Shown here: positions 1 through 9,397 of the stretch, in pieces
Layout: every line of letters starts with the position of its first letter
Position numbering within the stretch: the stretch's first letter is position 1
The notes under the pieces: model-generated
Database searches by the model: none
The model's input: only the letters and a program-made list of their open reading frames with translations
What the model was told of the DNA's origin: nothing
Origin: Gemmatimonadaceae bacterium
GTDB lineage: Bacteria > Gemmatimonadota > Gemmatimonadetes > Gemmatimonadales > Gemmatimonadaceae
Assembly: GCA_013361935.1 (NCBI GenBank)
Contig: JABFXC010000119.1
Coordinates: 1-49,280, forward strand
Length of the DNA stretch: 49,280 nt
Direction of reading: 5' to 3'
Made by a program: the position numbers and the translations under genes

Positions 1-310
1 TCTCCCCGCCGAGACAGCCCACCACGCGACCCGCGAGAACGCCCGCCGAGAATGCCCGCGATCGCTGGCGGAATCTTTCACCTGCTGCTCGGCGGTGAAT
101 AACAGGGAGCCGTGGAGCTACGGGAGGTGCTTTTCTCGTGAGCCCTTGCTCCTGCGAACGCCTCCCCCGACCTCCACGGCTCCCTGTGAATTAACGCCAA
201 GGCCGAGAACGATTGTGGGGCGCGCCCGGCGAGATCATCTCACCCGGCGCGCCCCACAAGGTTCAGCGAAACGATCCGCGAGGGATCCGTGAGATCCACC
301 CGATCCGCCA
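1..310 (-). repeat. Composite nested-hairpin element, copy 1 (reverse orientation, cut by window edge)
   Basis: No gene is convincing here. The stretch holds two strong hairpins: 102-187 (arms beginning ACAGGGAGCCGTGGAG and ending CTCCACGGCTCCCTGT) and 213-259 (TTGTGGGGCGCGCC / GGCGCGCCCCACAA around a GAGATCATCTC core). They are followed by degenerate ATCCGCG-rich sequence at 265-335. Read in reverse complement, the same modules in the same order occur at 21.2 kb and 31.5 kb, including the linker CTCGGCCTTGG and the phrase CACCGCCGAGCAGCAGGTGA. The terminal GTGAACTAC arm is not visible here, so this copy is truncated or eroded. It lies downstream of the 3' end of the transporter gene. Confidence 0.8.
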
Positions 311-344
311 CGATCCGCGTCCGTCGTTCGCCGAGCCCCAGCGC

Positions 345-1751
345 TCAGTGATGCGCCTCGTGCCAGATCCGGACGTGGCGGGTCTCCTTCAGGAAGAAGC
401 TCCCGATCACGAGCGTCATCAGCGACACCGCGATGGGATAGTAGAGTCCCGCGTAGCGGTGTCCCGTCGCCGCCGAGACCCACGTCGCGATGAAGGGAAG
501 GAACCCGCCGAACCACCCGTTGCCGAAATGATACGGCAGCGACATCGACGTGTAGCGGATGCGTGCCGGGAAGCTCTCCACCAGGAACGCCGCGATCGGA
601 CCGTAGACCATCGTCACGTAGATCACCTGGATCCACACCAGAAAGGTCAGCATCCCCGCGTTCGCGTGCTGCGCCAGCTGCGTGACCTTTCCCGCTGCGT
701 CGGTGATGCTCGTCGCCGGACCCGCCGCGGCCGACATCGCCTGATAGATCGGGATGTACGTGAGCGCCGCGATCAGGCAGCCGGCCATGATGATCTTCTT
801 CCGCCCGATCCGATCCGACAGCGCGCCGAACACCACGAAGAAGGGCGTCGCCAGCAGGAGCGCGATCGCGACGATCGTCGACGACTGGCCGAGCGAGACG
901 TGCAGCACCGTCTGCAGGAAGAACAGCGCGTAGAACTGCCCGGTGTACCACACCACGGCCTGTCCCGCCGTCGCGCCGAGCAGCACCAGGAAGAAGATCT
1001 TCATCCGCTCGGCGGAACCGAAGCTCTCGGCGATCGGCGCCGTCGACGTCTTCCCTTCGTCCTTGAGCCGCTGGAAGAGCGGCGACTCGCGCATCCGCAC
1101 GCGGATCCAGAACGACACGACGACGAGAATCGTCGAGATCAGGAAGGGGACCCGCCATCCCCAGCGCGCGAAGTCGTCGCCGCTCATCGATCCCTTCACC
1201 GCGAGGATCACGAGCAGCGACATGAACAGGCCGAGGGTCGCCGTCGTCTGGATGAAGGACGTGTAGTAGCCGCGCTTCGCGTCCGGCGAGTGCTCGGCGA
1301 CGTACACCGCCGCGCCCCCGTACTCGCCGCCTAACGCGAGCCCCTGGAGCAGCCGCAGGGTGACGAGGAGGATCGGCGCGAGGATCCCGATGCGCCCGTA
1401 CCCCGGCAGCAGCCCGATCGCCGCCGTCGAGCCGCCCATGATGAGCAGGGTCAGCATGAACGCGTACTTCCGCCCCACCATGTCGCCGACCCGCCCGAAG
1501 ACGAGCGCGCCGAAGGGACGCACCGCGAAGCCGACGGCGAAGGTCGCGAGCCACTTGAGGAGCGAGATCGTCGCGTTGGTCTCAGGATAGAAGACCTGCG
1601 AGATGGTCGACGCGAGGCTGCCGAAGATGTAGAAGTCGTACCACTCGATGATCGTCCCCGTCGACGAGGCGGCGATCACTCCCCAGATCCTGCCATGCGC
1701 CTCCGACTCGGCGGCGGAGGGACTCGGGTGCGGCTCAGTGAGAGATGCCAT
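345..1751 (-). CDS. MFS transporter, metabolite:H+ symporter (MHS/ProP-like) family
   Basis: A 468-residue integral membrane protein with about 12 predicted hydrophobic helices. It opens with the segment [16 protein letters not shown], which is typical of the MHS subfamily (ProP, KgtP, ShiA relatives). The loop RVGDMVGRK is MFS motif A and is repeated in the second half as [11 protein letters not shown] proteins import small organic solutes (organic acids, betaines, shikimate) with protons across the inner membrane. The start at 1751 is the ATG just before the conserved N-terminus; an ATG 12 codons upstream would run into an inverted repeat. It is divergent from acsA, so a carboxylic acid substrate is plausible, but the substrate cannot be read from the sequence. 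Confidence 0.9.
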   Translation of the reverse strand: MASLTEPHPSPSAAESEAHGRIWGVIAASSTGTIIEWYDFYIFGSLASTISQVFYPETNATISLLKWLATFAVGFAVRPFGALVFGRVGDMVGRKYAFMLTLLIMGGSTAAIGLLPGYGRIGILAPILLVTLRLLQGLALGGEYGGAAVYVAEHSPDAKRGYYTSFIQTTATLGLFMSLLVILAVKGSMSGDDFARWGWRVPFLISTILVVVSFWIRVRMRESPLFQRLKDEGKTSTAPIAESFGSAERMKIFFLVLLGATAGQAVVWYTGQFYALFFLQTVLHVSLGQSSTIVAIALLLATPFFVVFGALSDRIGRKKIIMAGCLIAALTYIPIYQAMSAAAGPATSITDAAGKVTQLAQHANAGMLTFLVWIQVIYVTMVYGPIAAFLVESFPARIRYTSMSLPYHFGNGWFGGFLPFIATWVSAATGHRYAGLYYPIAVSLMTLVIGSFFLKETRHVRIWHEAHH

Positions 1752-1798
1752 GGGCGGCGAAGATGGCACGACGCGGTCCGGTGTCAAGAAGACCGGGA

Positions 1799-1935
1799 AC
1801 GTGGGAGTGGACGTGGGACTCGCTGGAGCGAGTTGGGGACCCGGGGACGACGTGGGACGGGGAGGGAGGAGTCACACGTCAGAAGTCGTCCCAGCCCCAC
1901 CCTCGCTCCAGCGCGTCCCACGTCCACTTCCACGT
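1799..1935. repeat. Long inverted repeat between divergent transporter and acsA
   Basis: The left arm (1799-1832) and right arm (1902-1935) are 34 nt each and complementary with about two mismatches; they share the core CGCTCCAGCG and the phrase CCCACGTCCACT. The loop of about 70 nt carries a smaller GTCGTCCCA / GACGTGGGAC pairing. The structure fills the gap between the two divergent start codons, 47 bp upstream of the transporter start and 52 bp upstream of acsA. It could be a repeat element or a regulatory structure. Confidence 0.75.
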
Positions 1936-1987
1936 CGCAGTGCCGTGCCCCTTCCCTCCCACCCACCACCCGTGCAGCTTCGACCTC

Positions 1988-3948
<1,961 letters not shown>

Positions 3949-3952
<4 letters not shown>

Positions 3953-4350
3953 ACGCGCCGACGCAGGGCCAGACGAGCACGCCGCCGCGCGTGCGGATCA
4001 TCCAGCACGCCGGCAAGCCGGTCGTGCTCCTCGACTTCGCGGGGATCACCGACCGCGACGACGGCCTCGCCGCGGTCGCCGAGGCTCGGCGCTTCGTCGC
4101 GACGCTCCCCGCCGACGGGACGCACTGTACCCTCACCGACGTGCGCGGGACGCGCTACGACCGGAAGATCGTCGAGGCGTTCAAGGAGCTGACGGAGCAC
4201 AACCGGCCGTACATGCGCGCCGCGGCGGTGATCAGCGATTCGGCGATCCATCGGGCAGCGATCACGATGATCGCGGCGTTCTCCCGTCGGAAGCTGGCGG
4301 TGTTCGACACGCGCGAGGCGGGGCTCGAGTATCTGACGCGGCCGGACTGA
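3949..4350 (+). CDS. STAS/SEC14-like domain protein
   Basis: A 133-residue cytoplasmic protein starting at a TTG that overlaps the acsA stop (TTGA), with a GGAA-type ribosome site inside the acsA end. The pattern [11 protein letters not shown], then [22 protein letters not shown] and [14 protein letters not shown], resembles small bacterial proteins annotated as STAS/SEC14-domain or SpoIIAA-like. Their role is not established; an anti-sigma-antagonist-like fold is inferred from homology only. The tight coupling to acsA is the main clue to function. The other possible starts lie inside acsA. Confidence 0.75.
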
Positions 4351-4371
4351 ATCCGGGGCGCGGTGGTGCGC

Positions 4372-4884
4372 TCACTGGAGGGGAGCGTTTCGTGTCCACG
4401 GTCCCATCGGCTCGCGCAGCGTCACCGACACGATGAACTCCGCGACGCGAGGCGGGACGGCTTGATGATCCACGGTCGGGCCGCAGTCGAGCCGTCCGGT
4501 GAGCGCCCCGAGCTCGGCGAGGTCCATGAACGCCATGGAGGCGACGCGCATCGGAGCGCCGCTCGGGGCGCGGAGCTCGACTTCGCTGAGCACGCGACCG
4601 ACGTCGAGGATGCGCGCGCCCGCGCTGGTGGTCTCGAGAACTTCGTGGATGCTCTCGGGAGGCGGGTCGTCGGGGTCGAGCCCGCGCCGGAGCAGCTCGT
4701 CCTTGAGGTCCGCGCCCGCCGAGAGGATGCCGCAGAGCCGCGGGAGCAGCCGGCGGCCGTGGGCGGTGGGTCGGAAGACGCCGGCGAGGTGGGGACGCGT
4801 CCCGCCGCGCGCGCGGCCGGTGCCATCGCCCTCGAAGTTCGTCTCGCCGATGAGGATTCCGCGGTGCCAGAGTGTGTGTGCCAT
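4372..4884 (-). CDS. Hypothetical protein
   Basis: A 170-residue protein that I do not recognise. It begins MAHTLWHRGILIGETNFEGD and has the segment HLAGVFRPTAHGRRLLPRL, which alternates hydrophobic and charged residues like a folded soluble protein. There is no signal peptide, membrane segment or cysteine motif. It is convergent with the acsA operon (22 bp between stops) and divergent from the next secreted-protein gene. Codon periodicity favours this strand over the overlapping plus-strand frame. Confidence 0.65.
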   Translation of the reverse strand: MAHTLWHRGILIGETNFEGDGTGRARGGTRPHLAGVFRPTAHGRRLLPRLCGILSAGADLKDELLRRGLDPDDPPPESIHEVLETTSAGARILDVGRVLSEVELRAPSGAPMRVASMAFMDLAELGALTGRLDCGPTVDHQAVPPRVAEFIVSVTLREPMGPWTRNAPLQ

Positions 4885-4969
4885 GTGCCGAGGATAGCCT
4901 GGCGCCGCGGGGCGGCATCATCAGAATCACGCGAGGCGCACCGGAACGATCCCTGGGGAGGAGTCATCG

Positions 4970-5476
4970 ATGGGTGACCGCCTGACTCGCACGCTCATGC
5001 TCGCGATAATGCTCGCGCTGGCCGGCGCCCGGCCGGCCTTCGCGCAGTCCAGGCGAGCGCACGCCGACTCCGTGCGGATCGTCGCCGAGCTCGCGGGGCT
5101 CGACAGCGCGTGGCACTCGGGCGACGCCGACGCCTGGGTCGCGCACTACGCGAGCGACGCCGACTTCGTCGGGTTCGTCAACATCTCCGGCACGCGGATG
5201 ACCGACCGCGCGACGCTGCGCGAGCGTCTGGCGCGGATCTTCGCGGGGATGTTCCGCGGGAGCCGACACGTCGGAACCCTCCAGCGGCTGCGCTTCCTCG
5301 GCGCCCACATCGCGGTTGCCGACGAGGACATCGAGATCACCGGATTCGCCGCGCTTCCCGCCGGCATCTCGGCGACCGCGCCCGGCGTCCTCCGAACGCG
5401 GATGCGCCACGTGCTGGTGCGCCGCGGCCGACGGTGGCTGATCGTCGCCTCGCAGAACACCGCGGTCGCGCCGTGA
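4970..5476 (+). CDS. Secreted SnoaL/DUF4440-like protein
   Basis: 168 residues. A signal peptide (positions 1-26, ending PAFAQS) is followed by an NTF2-like cone domain: LDSAWHSGDADAWVAHYASDADFVGF is characteristic of DUF4440/SgcJ-type proteins, and the domain closes with HVLVRRGRRWLIVASQNT. Family members are often predicted ketosteroid-isomerase-like enzymes or binding proteins; no substrate can be assigned here. The signal peptide puts it in the periplasm. The gene is preceded by GGGGAGGAGTC, a good Shine-Dalgarno site, and overlaps the next gene by GTGA, so they form a two-gene operon. Confidence 0.85.
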   Translation: MGDRLTRTLMLAIMLALAGARPAFAQSRRAHADSVRIVAELAGLDSAWHSGDADAWVAHYASDADFVGFVNISGTRMTDRATLRERLARIFAGMFRGSRHVGTLQRLRFLGAHIAVADEDIEITGFAALPAGISATAPGVLRTRMRHVLVRRGRRWLIVASQNTAVAP

Positions 5477-5973
5477 CGGCGGAGCGCGCCGACGACGCGA
5501 GGATCCTGGTGCGCACGCGTGAGTACCGGGACTCCGATTGGGCCGATTGGTTGCTGATGAGCATCTCTCTCTTTCCGAGTTATCCGGCCGATGATCTGGC
5601 GGCGGGGATGATCGAGCATCGCGCGCGCGAGGACGCCGCCGTGTTCGTGGCCGACCGCGGCGACGACTCGCTCGCCGGTTTCGTGGAGGTGGGCGCCCGT
5701 CGGTACGCCGACGGGTGCGCGACGAGCCCTGTGGGCTACATCGAGGCATGGTACGTGGACGCGGACGTCCGCCGTCGCGGCATCGGCCGCGCGCTGCTCG
5801 CCGCGGCTGAGGACTGGGCGCGGGCTCGCGGCTACCGCGAGATGGCCTCGGACGCGACGCTGGAGAACGCCGTGAGCCACGCGGCGCACGCGCACGCGGG
5901 GTACGAGGAGGTGGACCGGGTAGTGCAGTTCCGGAAGTCGCTCGGGGATGCGGATGGGCGCGAGGGGGGCTGA
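5473..5973 (+). CDS. GNAT acetyltransferase resembling aminoglycoside 6'-N-acetyltransferase AAC(6')-I
   Basis: 166 residues with a GTG start overlapping the previous stop (GTGA). The GNAT acetyl-CoA loop is RRRGIGRA (residues 100-107). Beyond the generic fold, the phrases CATSPVGYIEAWYV, REMASDATLENAVSHAAHAHAGYEE and the ending DRVVQFRK match the signature order of AAC(6')-I enzymes, which acetylate aminoglycosides at the 6' amine. Chromosomal relatives may have other amine substrates. It lies 200 bp upstream of the cassette array, in the same orientation. The frame extends upstream inside the DUF4440 gene, but the overlap start is the only sensible one. AAC(6')-family membership is likely; resistance activity is inference. 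Confidence 0.85.
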   Translation: MTAERADDARILVRTREYRDSDWADWLLMSISLFPSYPADDLAAGMIEHRAREDAAVFVADRGDDSLAGFVEVGARRYADGCATSPVGYIEAWYVDADVRRRGIGRALLAAAEDWARARGYREMASDATLENAVSHAAHAHAGYEEVDRVVQFRKSLGDADGREGG

Positions 5974-6177
5974 GGCCGCGGGTGCGAGCGCGGGAGCGAG
6001 CGACCCCGCGCAGGATAACGCGCGGGGAGTTATGGAGATTACTCGCAGTCCAATTCCGGCGGGTAGCGATGGTGGAGGAGTGTAAGTCGTGAAGCGGTGA
6101 GAGATGGGCCGTGGCGCGGTTGCGGGGGTGTGGGAATTGGCGCCATTGTAAGCAGTGATAATTTTTTAGATTGTTCT
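5974..6177. other. Spacer upstream of cassette array (possible attI/promoter region)
   Basis: A 204-bp gap with noticeably lower GC than its surroundings, ending in an AT-rich stretch (AATTTTTTAGATTG at about 6160-6174) directly before the first recombination core. In a classical integron this position would hold attI and the cassette promoter Pc. No integrase gene is adjacent, so the identity is uncertain. Confidence 0.4.
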
Positions 6178-6195
6178 GTCTAACAGGCGTTAGAC
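6178..6195 (+). repeat. Array start: minimal R''-R' palindrome (collapsed attC or attI core)
   Basis: The 18-mer GTCTAACAGGCGTTAGAC joins an R''-like GTCTAAC to an R'-like GTTAGAC with only AGGC between. It is either an attC that lost its centre or an attI-like insertion core. The first cassette starts at 6190. Confidence 0.7.
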
Positions 6196-6223
6196 GGACA
6201 TACGCGAATCCCTCTCGCCGTTC

Positions 6224-6688
6224 ATGACCTTTCGCTCGCTCACCACGTTCGCGACCGGGCTGTTCCTCCTCGCGCCAGTGGCCGCGCATGCGTGTAGCTG
6301 CGCGGGTCCGGGCGACGCGGCAACTGCGGCTCGCCTTTCGTCCGTCGTATTTGCAGGCCGCGTCCTCGGGTGGCGCACAGTCAGTGGACGCTTCGGCGCA
6401 GAGCGCGCGGTGATATTCGCCGTGGAGCAGGTCTGGAAGGGAAAGCCGGTGCGGCGTCTAGAGGTGCGAACTGCAGCCTCAACTTCGGCGTGTGGTTTCC
6501 CATTCGAGCGAAACCATACCTATTTTGTGTACGCAGTTGCTGACGAGCGGGGTCAGCTCGGCACCGCCTTGTGTTCGCGTACCGCACTCTTGAGTCGGGC
6601 CGTGGCAGACGCCGTGGCGTTGGGGAAGAGCGTCGCTCTCGAGGCGGATCCGGGTTGGCCGCCAGTGCCAGTGCAGGTGCGTCCATAA
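6224..6688 (+). CDS. Cassette 1: secreted TIMP/netrin-like protein
   Basis: 154 residues. The signal peptide (1-23, ending AHA) is cleaved just before Cys24, so the mature protein would begin CSC, the hallmark of tissue inhibitors of metalloproteinases, whose N-terminal Cys1 chelates the active-site zinc. Cysteines fall at mature positions 1, 3, 67 and 94, close to the 1/3/70/99 pattern of the TIMP N-domain with its 1-70 and 3-99 disulfides. The stretch SSVVFAGRVLGW and the motif NHTYFVYA fit the OB-fold strands. It is predicted to be periplasmic or secreted. Protease inhibition is inference; the CSC start could also be read as a weak lipobox. It is the first cassette after the array start. 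Confidence 0.8.
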   Translation: MTFRSLTTFATGLFLLAPVAAHACSCAGPGDAATAARLSSVVFAGRVLGWRTVSGRFGAERAVIFAVEQVWKGKPVRRLEVRTAASTSACGFPFERNHTYFVYAVADERGQLGTALCSRTALLSRAVADAVALGKSVALEADPGWPPVPVQVRP

Positions 6689-6698
6689 GCGAGATGCC

Positions 6699-6799
6699 GT
6701 CTAACGTGGCGCTGAAGCTGACGGGGCTTAGTTTCGGTAGGCAGCCGCTTCGCGGCTGCATGGTTTAGAAAGCCCCGCAGCTTAGCTGGGGCGTTAGGC
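6699..6799 (+). repeat. attC site 1
   Basis: R'' GTCTAAC 6699-6705, L'' GCTGAAGCTGAC, central hairpin GCAGCCGCTTCGCGGCTGC, L' GCAGCTTAGC, R' GTTAGGC 6793-6799. An essentially intact 101-bp site. Confidence 0.92.
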
Positions 6800-7083
6800 C
6801 GAGATCGCGGGGCACGAGCCGAGATGGTTTAGGGGCGTGGCGCTCGAGCCGCGGCGCCGGTCGCAACGGCGTTGAACGGCGGGATGGAACGACGGGGCGC
6901 TGCGTGCATCGCGGCGCCAGAGTCGATGCGCCGGTCTCAGTGCACCAGAGTCGGTCCGCCGGCCCACGCGTGCCGACGCATCAGGTATCTCGCCACGAGC
7001 CTCGCGCGCCGGGAGTCTCGCGCCGGAGTCGTCTCGCCGGAGGCGAGTCGGCCGGCCGTGGGGCTTTCGCCCCCGACGATCCG
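6800..7083. other. Cassette 2: no convincing gene
   Basis: The body of the second cassette (6794-7177) has only short arginine- and serine-rich frames on both strands, with no ribosome site, signal peptide or recognisable motif. It contains several GAGTCG/CCGG-rich direct and inverted repeats (for example CCAGAGTCG at two places around 6920-6960). It may be a non-coding cassette, a promoter cassette or a decayed gene. Confidence 0.5.
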
Positions 7084-7183
7084 GCCTAACGTATCGCTGA
7101 AGCTGACAAGGGCACGCTATTGAAGGTGGCGCCTCCGGCGCCACATTATGAGAAGCCCTTGCAGCTTAGCTTGGGCGTTAGAC
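7084..7183 (+). repeat. attC site 2
   Basis: R'' GCCTAAC 7084-7090, L'' GCTGAAGCTGAC, central hairpin GGTGGCGCCTCCGGCGCCAC, L' GCAGCTTAGC, R' GTTAGAC 7177-7183. An intact 100-bp site. Confidence 0.93.
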
Positions 7184-7193
7184 GGCCTCCAAC

Positions 7194-7646
7194 GTGTATC
7201 ATAAGGCCACTTCCGAGTCGCCTGATCTCCTCGCTGAATGGCGATGGCTAGTCGGCGGGCACCCGCGTTGCTGCGGATGGTCCTCGGCGGGCGATTTGTT
7301 CTATGCCGATACAACGGGCCAGGTCTGGCGCCTCGATACCGGCGCTGCCGAGGCAGAGAGGGTCGGAACCTCGCAGGCCGCCTTCGATGACCTACTCGGG
7401 AATCGGGCGCGCGCCGACGAACTGCTGATGGCGCCAGTGGTACAAGCCTTCGAGGAGCTGTACGGACCTCTGGGCGCGGCCCAGTGTCTCGGCTTCAAGA
7501 GCCTTCCGGTCCTCGGCGGCACCTACACAGCGGAGAACCGAGTCGCACTGCCCATCTGCGAGCACGCCGCCGCTACTGGCGAGATGCACCGTCAGATCCG
7601 TGATTTGCCTGATGGAGCGACTGTCCGCGTGACGGTCATACCCTAG
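7194..7646 (+). CDS. Cassette 3: Tdi1-like / DUF1851 immunity-type protein
   Basis: A 150-residue soluble protein. The features GDLFYADTTGQVWRLDTG, then a helical centre, then LGFKSLPVLGGTYTAENRVALPICEHAA match the layout of the T6SS immunity protein Tdi1 C-terminal (DUF1851) family, in which a short WD-like strand block precedes a conserved G-F-K/P-x-L-x-L-G-G segment. Such proteins neutralise cognate interbacterial toxins, and orphan immunity genes are common. No toxin lies next to it, so it would be an orphan immunity cassette; that role is inference. The ATG lies 11 bp after the cassette boundary, so upstream sequence must supply the promoter. Confidence 0.75.
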   Translation: MYHKATSESPDLLAEWRWLVGGHPRCCGWSSAGDLFYADTTGQVWRLDTGAAEAERVGTSQAAFDDLLGNRARADELLMAPVVQAFEELYGPLGAAQCLGFKSLPVLGGTYTAENRVALPICEHAAATGEMHRQIRDLPDGATVRVTVIP

Positions 7647-7649
7647 GCC

Positions 7650-7750
7650 GTCTAACGTGGCGCTGAAGCTGACGAGGTCTCGCTATTGAACGCGGGCGCT
7701 CCGCGCCCGCATTATGAGGCAGCCCTCGCAGCTTAGCGGGGGCGTTAGGC
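7650..7750 (+). repeat. attC site 3
   Basis: R'' GTCTAAC 7650-7656, L'' GCTGAAGCTGAC, central hairpin GCGGGCGCTCCGCGCCCGC, L' GCAGCTTAGC, R' GTTAGGC 7744-7750. An intact 101-bp site. Confidence 0.93.
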
Positions 7751-7773
7751 CGACCCAAGGGATTTCGCCAGCA

Positions 7774-8226
7774 ATGAAGGAAATGGTCCGCGCCCGGGCG
7801 ATCAGCGTGATGACCCTGCTTTGGATGGTGCTATGGTTGCCCTTCGCGATCACAGCCCATCTCGCCATCCTGTTCGAACCACCGCACCACTCCGTGGCAT
7901 GGAGCCAAGTCCTCCGCGCCGTTCGCTACGGCGTGCTCACGGCGGGGTTGTGGGGGCCAGGCAGTGGCGTCGTGTTCGCGGCGCTACTGGCGACCGCCGA
8001 GCGCGGAGGGGCGATCGGGCAGCTCGTCGTACGTCGGGTAATCTTGTGGGGGGCGATCAGCGGCGCGAGTCTTCCGGTACTGCTCCTCGTGTGGGACGCT
8101 GTGCAGATCGGTATCACAATGGTTGTCGACTGGCGGAACGTCACAGTCGTGGGCCTCGGGGCAGCATACGGGGCACTGATCGCCGCGGGGCTTGTACTAC
8201 TCGCCCAGCGGGCGCCGGCGGCCTAA
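7774..8226 (+). CDS. Cassette 4: small integral membrane protein
   Basis: 150 residues with four hydrophobic segments (about 10-30, 48-72, 85-108 and 125-145), predicted to sit in the inner membrane. I recognise no family. The start at 7774 (ATG after GATTTCGCCAGCA) is preferred to an in-frame ATG 60 bp upstream because that one lies within attC site 3. The stop codon TAA is provided by the R'' core of the next attC (GCCTAAC), so gene and recombination site overlap by 6 bp. Confidence 0.75.
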   Translation: MKEMVRARAISVMTLLWMVLWLPFAITAHLAILFEPPHHSVAWSQVLRAVRYGVLTAGLWGPGSGVVFAALLATAERGGAIGQLVVRRVILWGAISGASLPVLLLVWDAVQIGITMVVDWRNVTVVGLGAAYGALIAAGLVLLAQRAPAA

Positions 8227-8321
8227 CGTGTCGCTGAAGCTGTCAGGCGATCAATATTGAAGCTCGCGCTCCGCGCCCACCATTATGAGAAAGCCCCGCA
8301 GCTTAGCTCTAGGCGTTAGGC
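8221..8321 (+). repeat. attC site 4
   Basis: R'' GCCTAAC 8221-8227, L'' GCTGAAGCTG, central stem around CGCGCTCCGCG, L' GCAGCTTAGC, R' GTTAGGC 8315-8321. A 101-bp site; the cassette 4 stop codon lies inside R''. Confidence 0.92.
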
Positions 8322-8373
8322 CGCTACGCAGTGCACGGTCGGGCTGGCCGATCACATTCGAGAGGAGGCGCAC

Positions 8374-8571
8374 ATGGGGTGGTTCTCGAAGCCTAGAGAT
8401 TCAACGCCCGTGGCTCCGGCGCGCTGTGCCCGCTGCGGCGCGCGGGCCGGGACGGCGCTCGTCCGCTTCGTCGCAGGCCAGGACGCGCCGCCGCCCGACG
8501 CGGGCGCTCGGACGGCCTCGCTCTGCGACGCGTGCCAGGCTGAGGTCCGCCGCCGGGCCGGCGACAACTAG
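8374..8571 (+). CDS. Cassette 5: 65-residue zinc-ribbon-like protein
   Basis: A small basic protein with two CxxC knuckles: CARCGARAG (residues 18-26) and LCDACQAE (about residues 50-57), spaced as in a zinc ribbon. It has no signal peptide, so it should be cytoplasmic. A strong Shine-Dalgarno AGAGGAGG sits at 8361-8368, 5 bp before the ATG. A DNA- or protein-binding role is possible but not shown. It occupies the fifth cassette. Confidence 0.75.
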   Translation: MGWFSKPRDSTPVAPARCARCGARAGTALVRFVAGQDAPPPDAGARTASLCDACQAEVRRRAGDN

Positions 8572-8605
8572 CGCGGGGCCGACGCGCCCACATCGCGACC
8601 GAGCG

Positions 8606-8732
8606 GTCTAACGTTGCGTTGAAGCTGACAAGCGCTCATAGCATCGCAGTTTCGTGGCTGGAGAGCAGTAACCAGGGTGGGTAGTACACGCTTGGGCAAT
8701 CGGGCGCTTACAGCTTAGCGTGGGCGTTAGAT
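8606..8732 (+). repeat. attC site 5 (long variant)
   Basis: R'' GTCTAAC 8606-8612, L'' GTTGAAGCTGAC, L' ACAGCTTAGC, R' GTTAGAT 8726-8732. At 127 bp it has a longer, less palindromic centre than the other sites. Confidence 0.88.
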
Positions 8733-8746
8733 GACCACAGTGATTC

Positions 8747-9283
8747 ATGAAGAGCAAGCTCGCCGCGCTCCTACTCGTCTTCGGTTGCACACGGCAGCCC
8801 GCACAGCGGCCGACTGATAGCGCGGCCCGCATCGCGGTGCGGCCCCGGCCGAGGTTTGAGGCATTCCCGGCCGACTCTATCTATCATGGCCCTGTCGCGC
8901 CCGTCGACCTCAGGTCGTCGCCGGGCGCGCGCGAGTTCCGCACGGTGCTCCGCGAGGGCGCGGATGGCCCACCGAACTTCGCGGGAGGGTATCGCGTCGT
9001 CGAGTGGGGTTGCGGGAGCCCGTGTCATACTTTCGCCATCGTGACAACCGCCACGGGGCAGGTCTACATGCCCGACATCGCGGCGATGTCGGGGATCGCG
9101 TTCCGGCCAAACAGTCGCCTCCTCGTGGTCGAGCCGCCTGGAGATGTCATCGAGCTATGCCAAGAGGGGTGGATGCGCCCGATCTGCGAAGACGTCTATT
9201 CGTACTACTACGTGTGGGATGGCCATCGGCTCGCCTTGCTGGACTCCATCGTGGTTGATTCGTCCGCCACGCAGCATCGCTGA
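8747..9283 (+). CDS. Cassette 6: conserved lipoprotein of unknown function
   Basis: 178 residues. A short signal peptide ends LLLVFGC, giving a probable lipidated Cys14. The mature part has the phrases GPPNFAGGYRVVEWGCGSPC and FAIVTTATGQVYMP; a paired-cysteine WGCG-x-x-C segment after a F-A-G-x-Y phrase is seen in many uncharacterised envelope proteins of Gram-negative bacteria. A membrane-anchored periplasmic location is expected. Six cysteines remain after the signal, which would suit disulfides. The gene lies wholly within one cassette and is followed by an attC whose R' is decayed. Confidence 0.75.
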   Translation: MKSKLAALLLVFGCTRQPAQRPTDSAARIAVRPRPRFEAFPADSIYHGPVAPVDLRSSPGAREFRTVLREGADGPPNFAGGYRVVEWGCGSPCHTFAIVTTATGQVYMPDIAAMSGIAFRPNSRLLVVEPPGDVIELCQEGWMRPICEDVYSYYYVWDGHRLALLDSIVVDSSATQHR

Positions 9284-9290
9284 GGAAGCC

Positions 9291-9389
9291 ATCTAACGTG
9301 GCGCTGAAGCTGACACGGGGTTGCGATTGATTCGTGCGCGCTGCGTGCACACTATGCGGACGCCCCGCGGCTTTGCGGAGGCGTGCACG
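9291..9389 (+). repeat. attC site 6 (R' decayed)
   Basis: R'' ATCTAAC 9291-9297 and L'' GCTGAAGCTGAC are intact, but the L'R' half reads CGGCTTTGCGGAGGC followed by GTGCACG (9383-9389) instead of GTTRRRY. This site should recombine poorly or not at all. Confidence 0.8.
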
Positions 9390-9397
9390 GCACGAGG

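Noticed and set aside
1745..1987. N-terminal extension of acetyl-CoA synthetase
   Set aside because: It would be translated from the inverted-repeat region and gives 81 extra residues not found in the family.
5110..5472. N-terminal extension of the acetyltransferase frame
   Set aside because: It overlaps the DUF4440-like gene completely and is Arg-rich; the GTG overlap start gives a normal AAC(6') length.
9383..9397. GTG at 9383 as the start of cassette 7's gene
   Set aside because: It lies in the decayed attC R' core; the ATG at 9398 has GAGG before it and gives the same protein less five residues.
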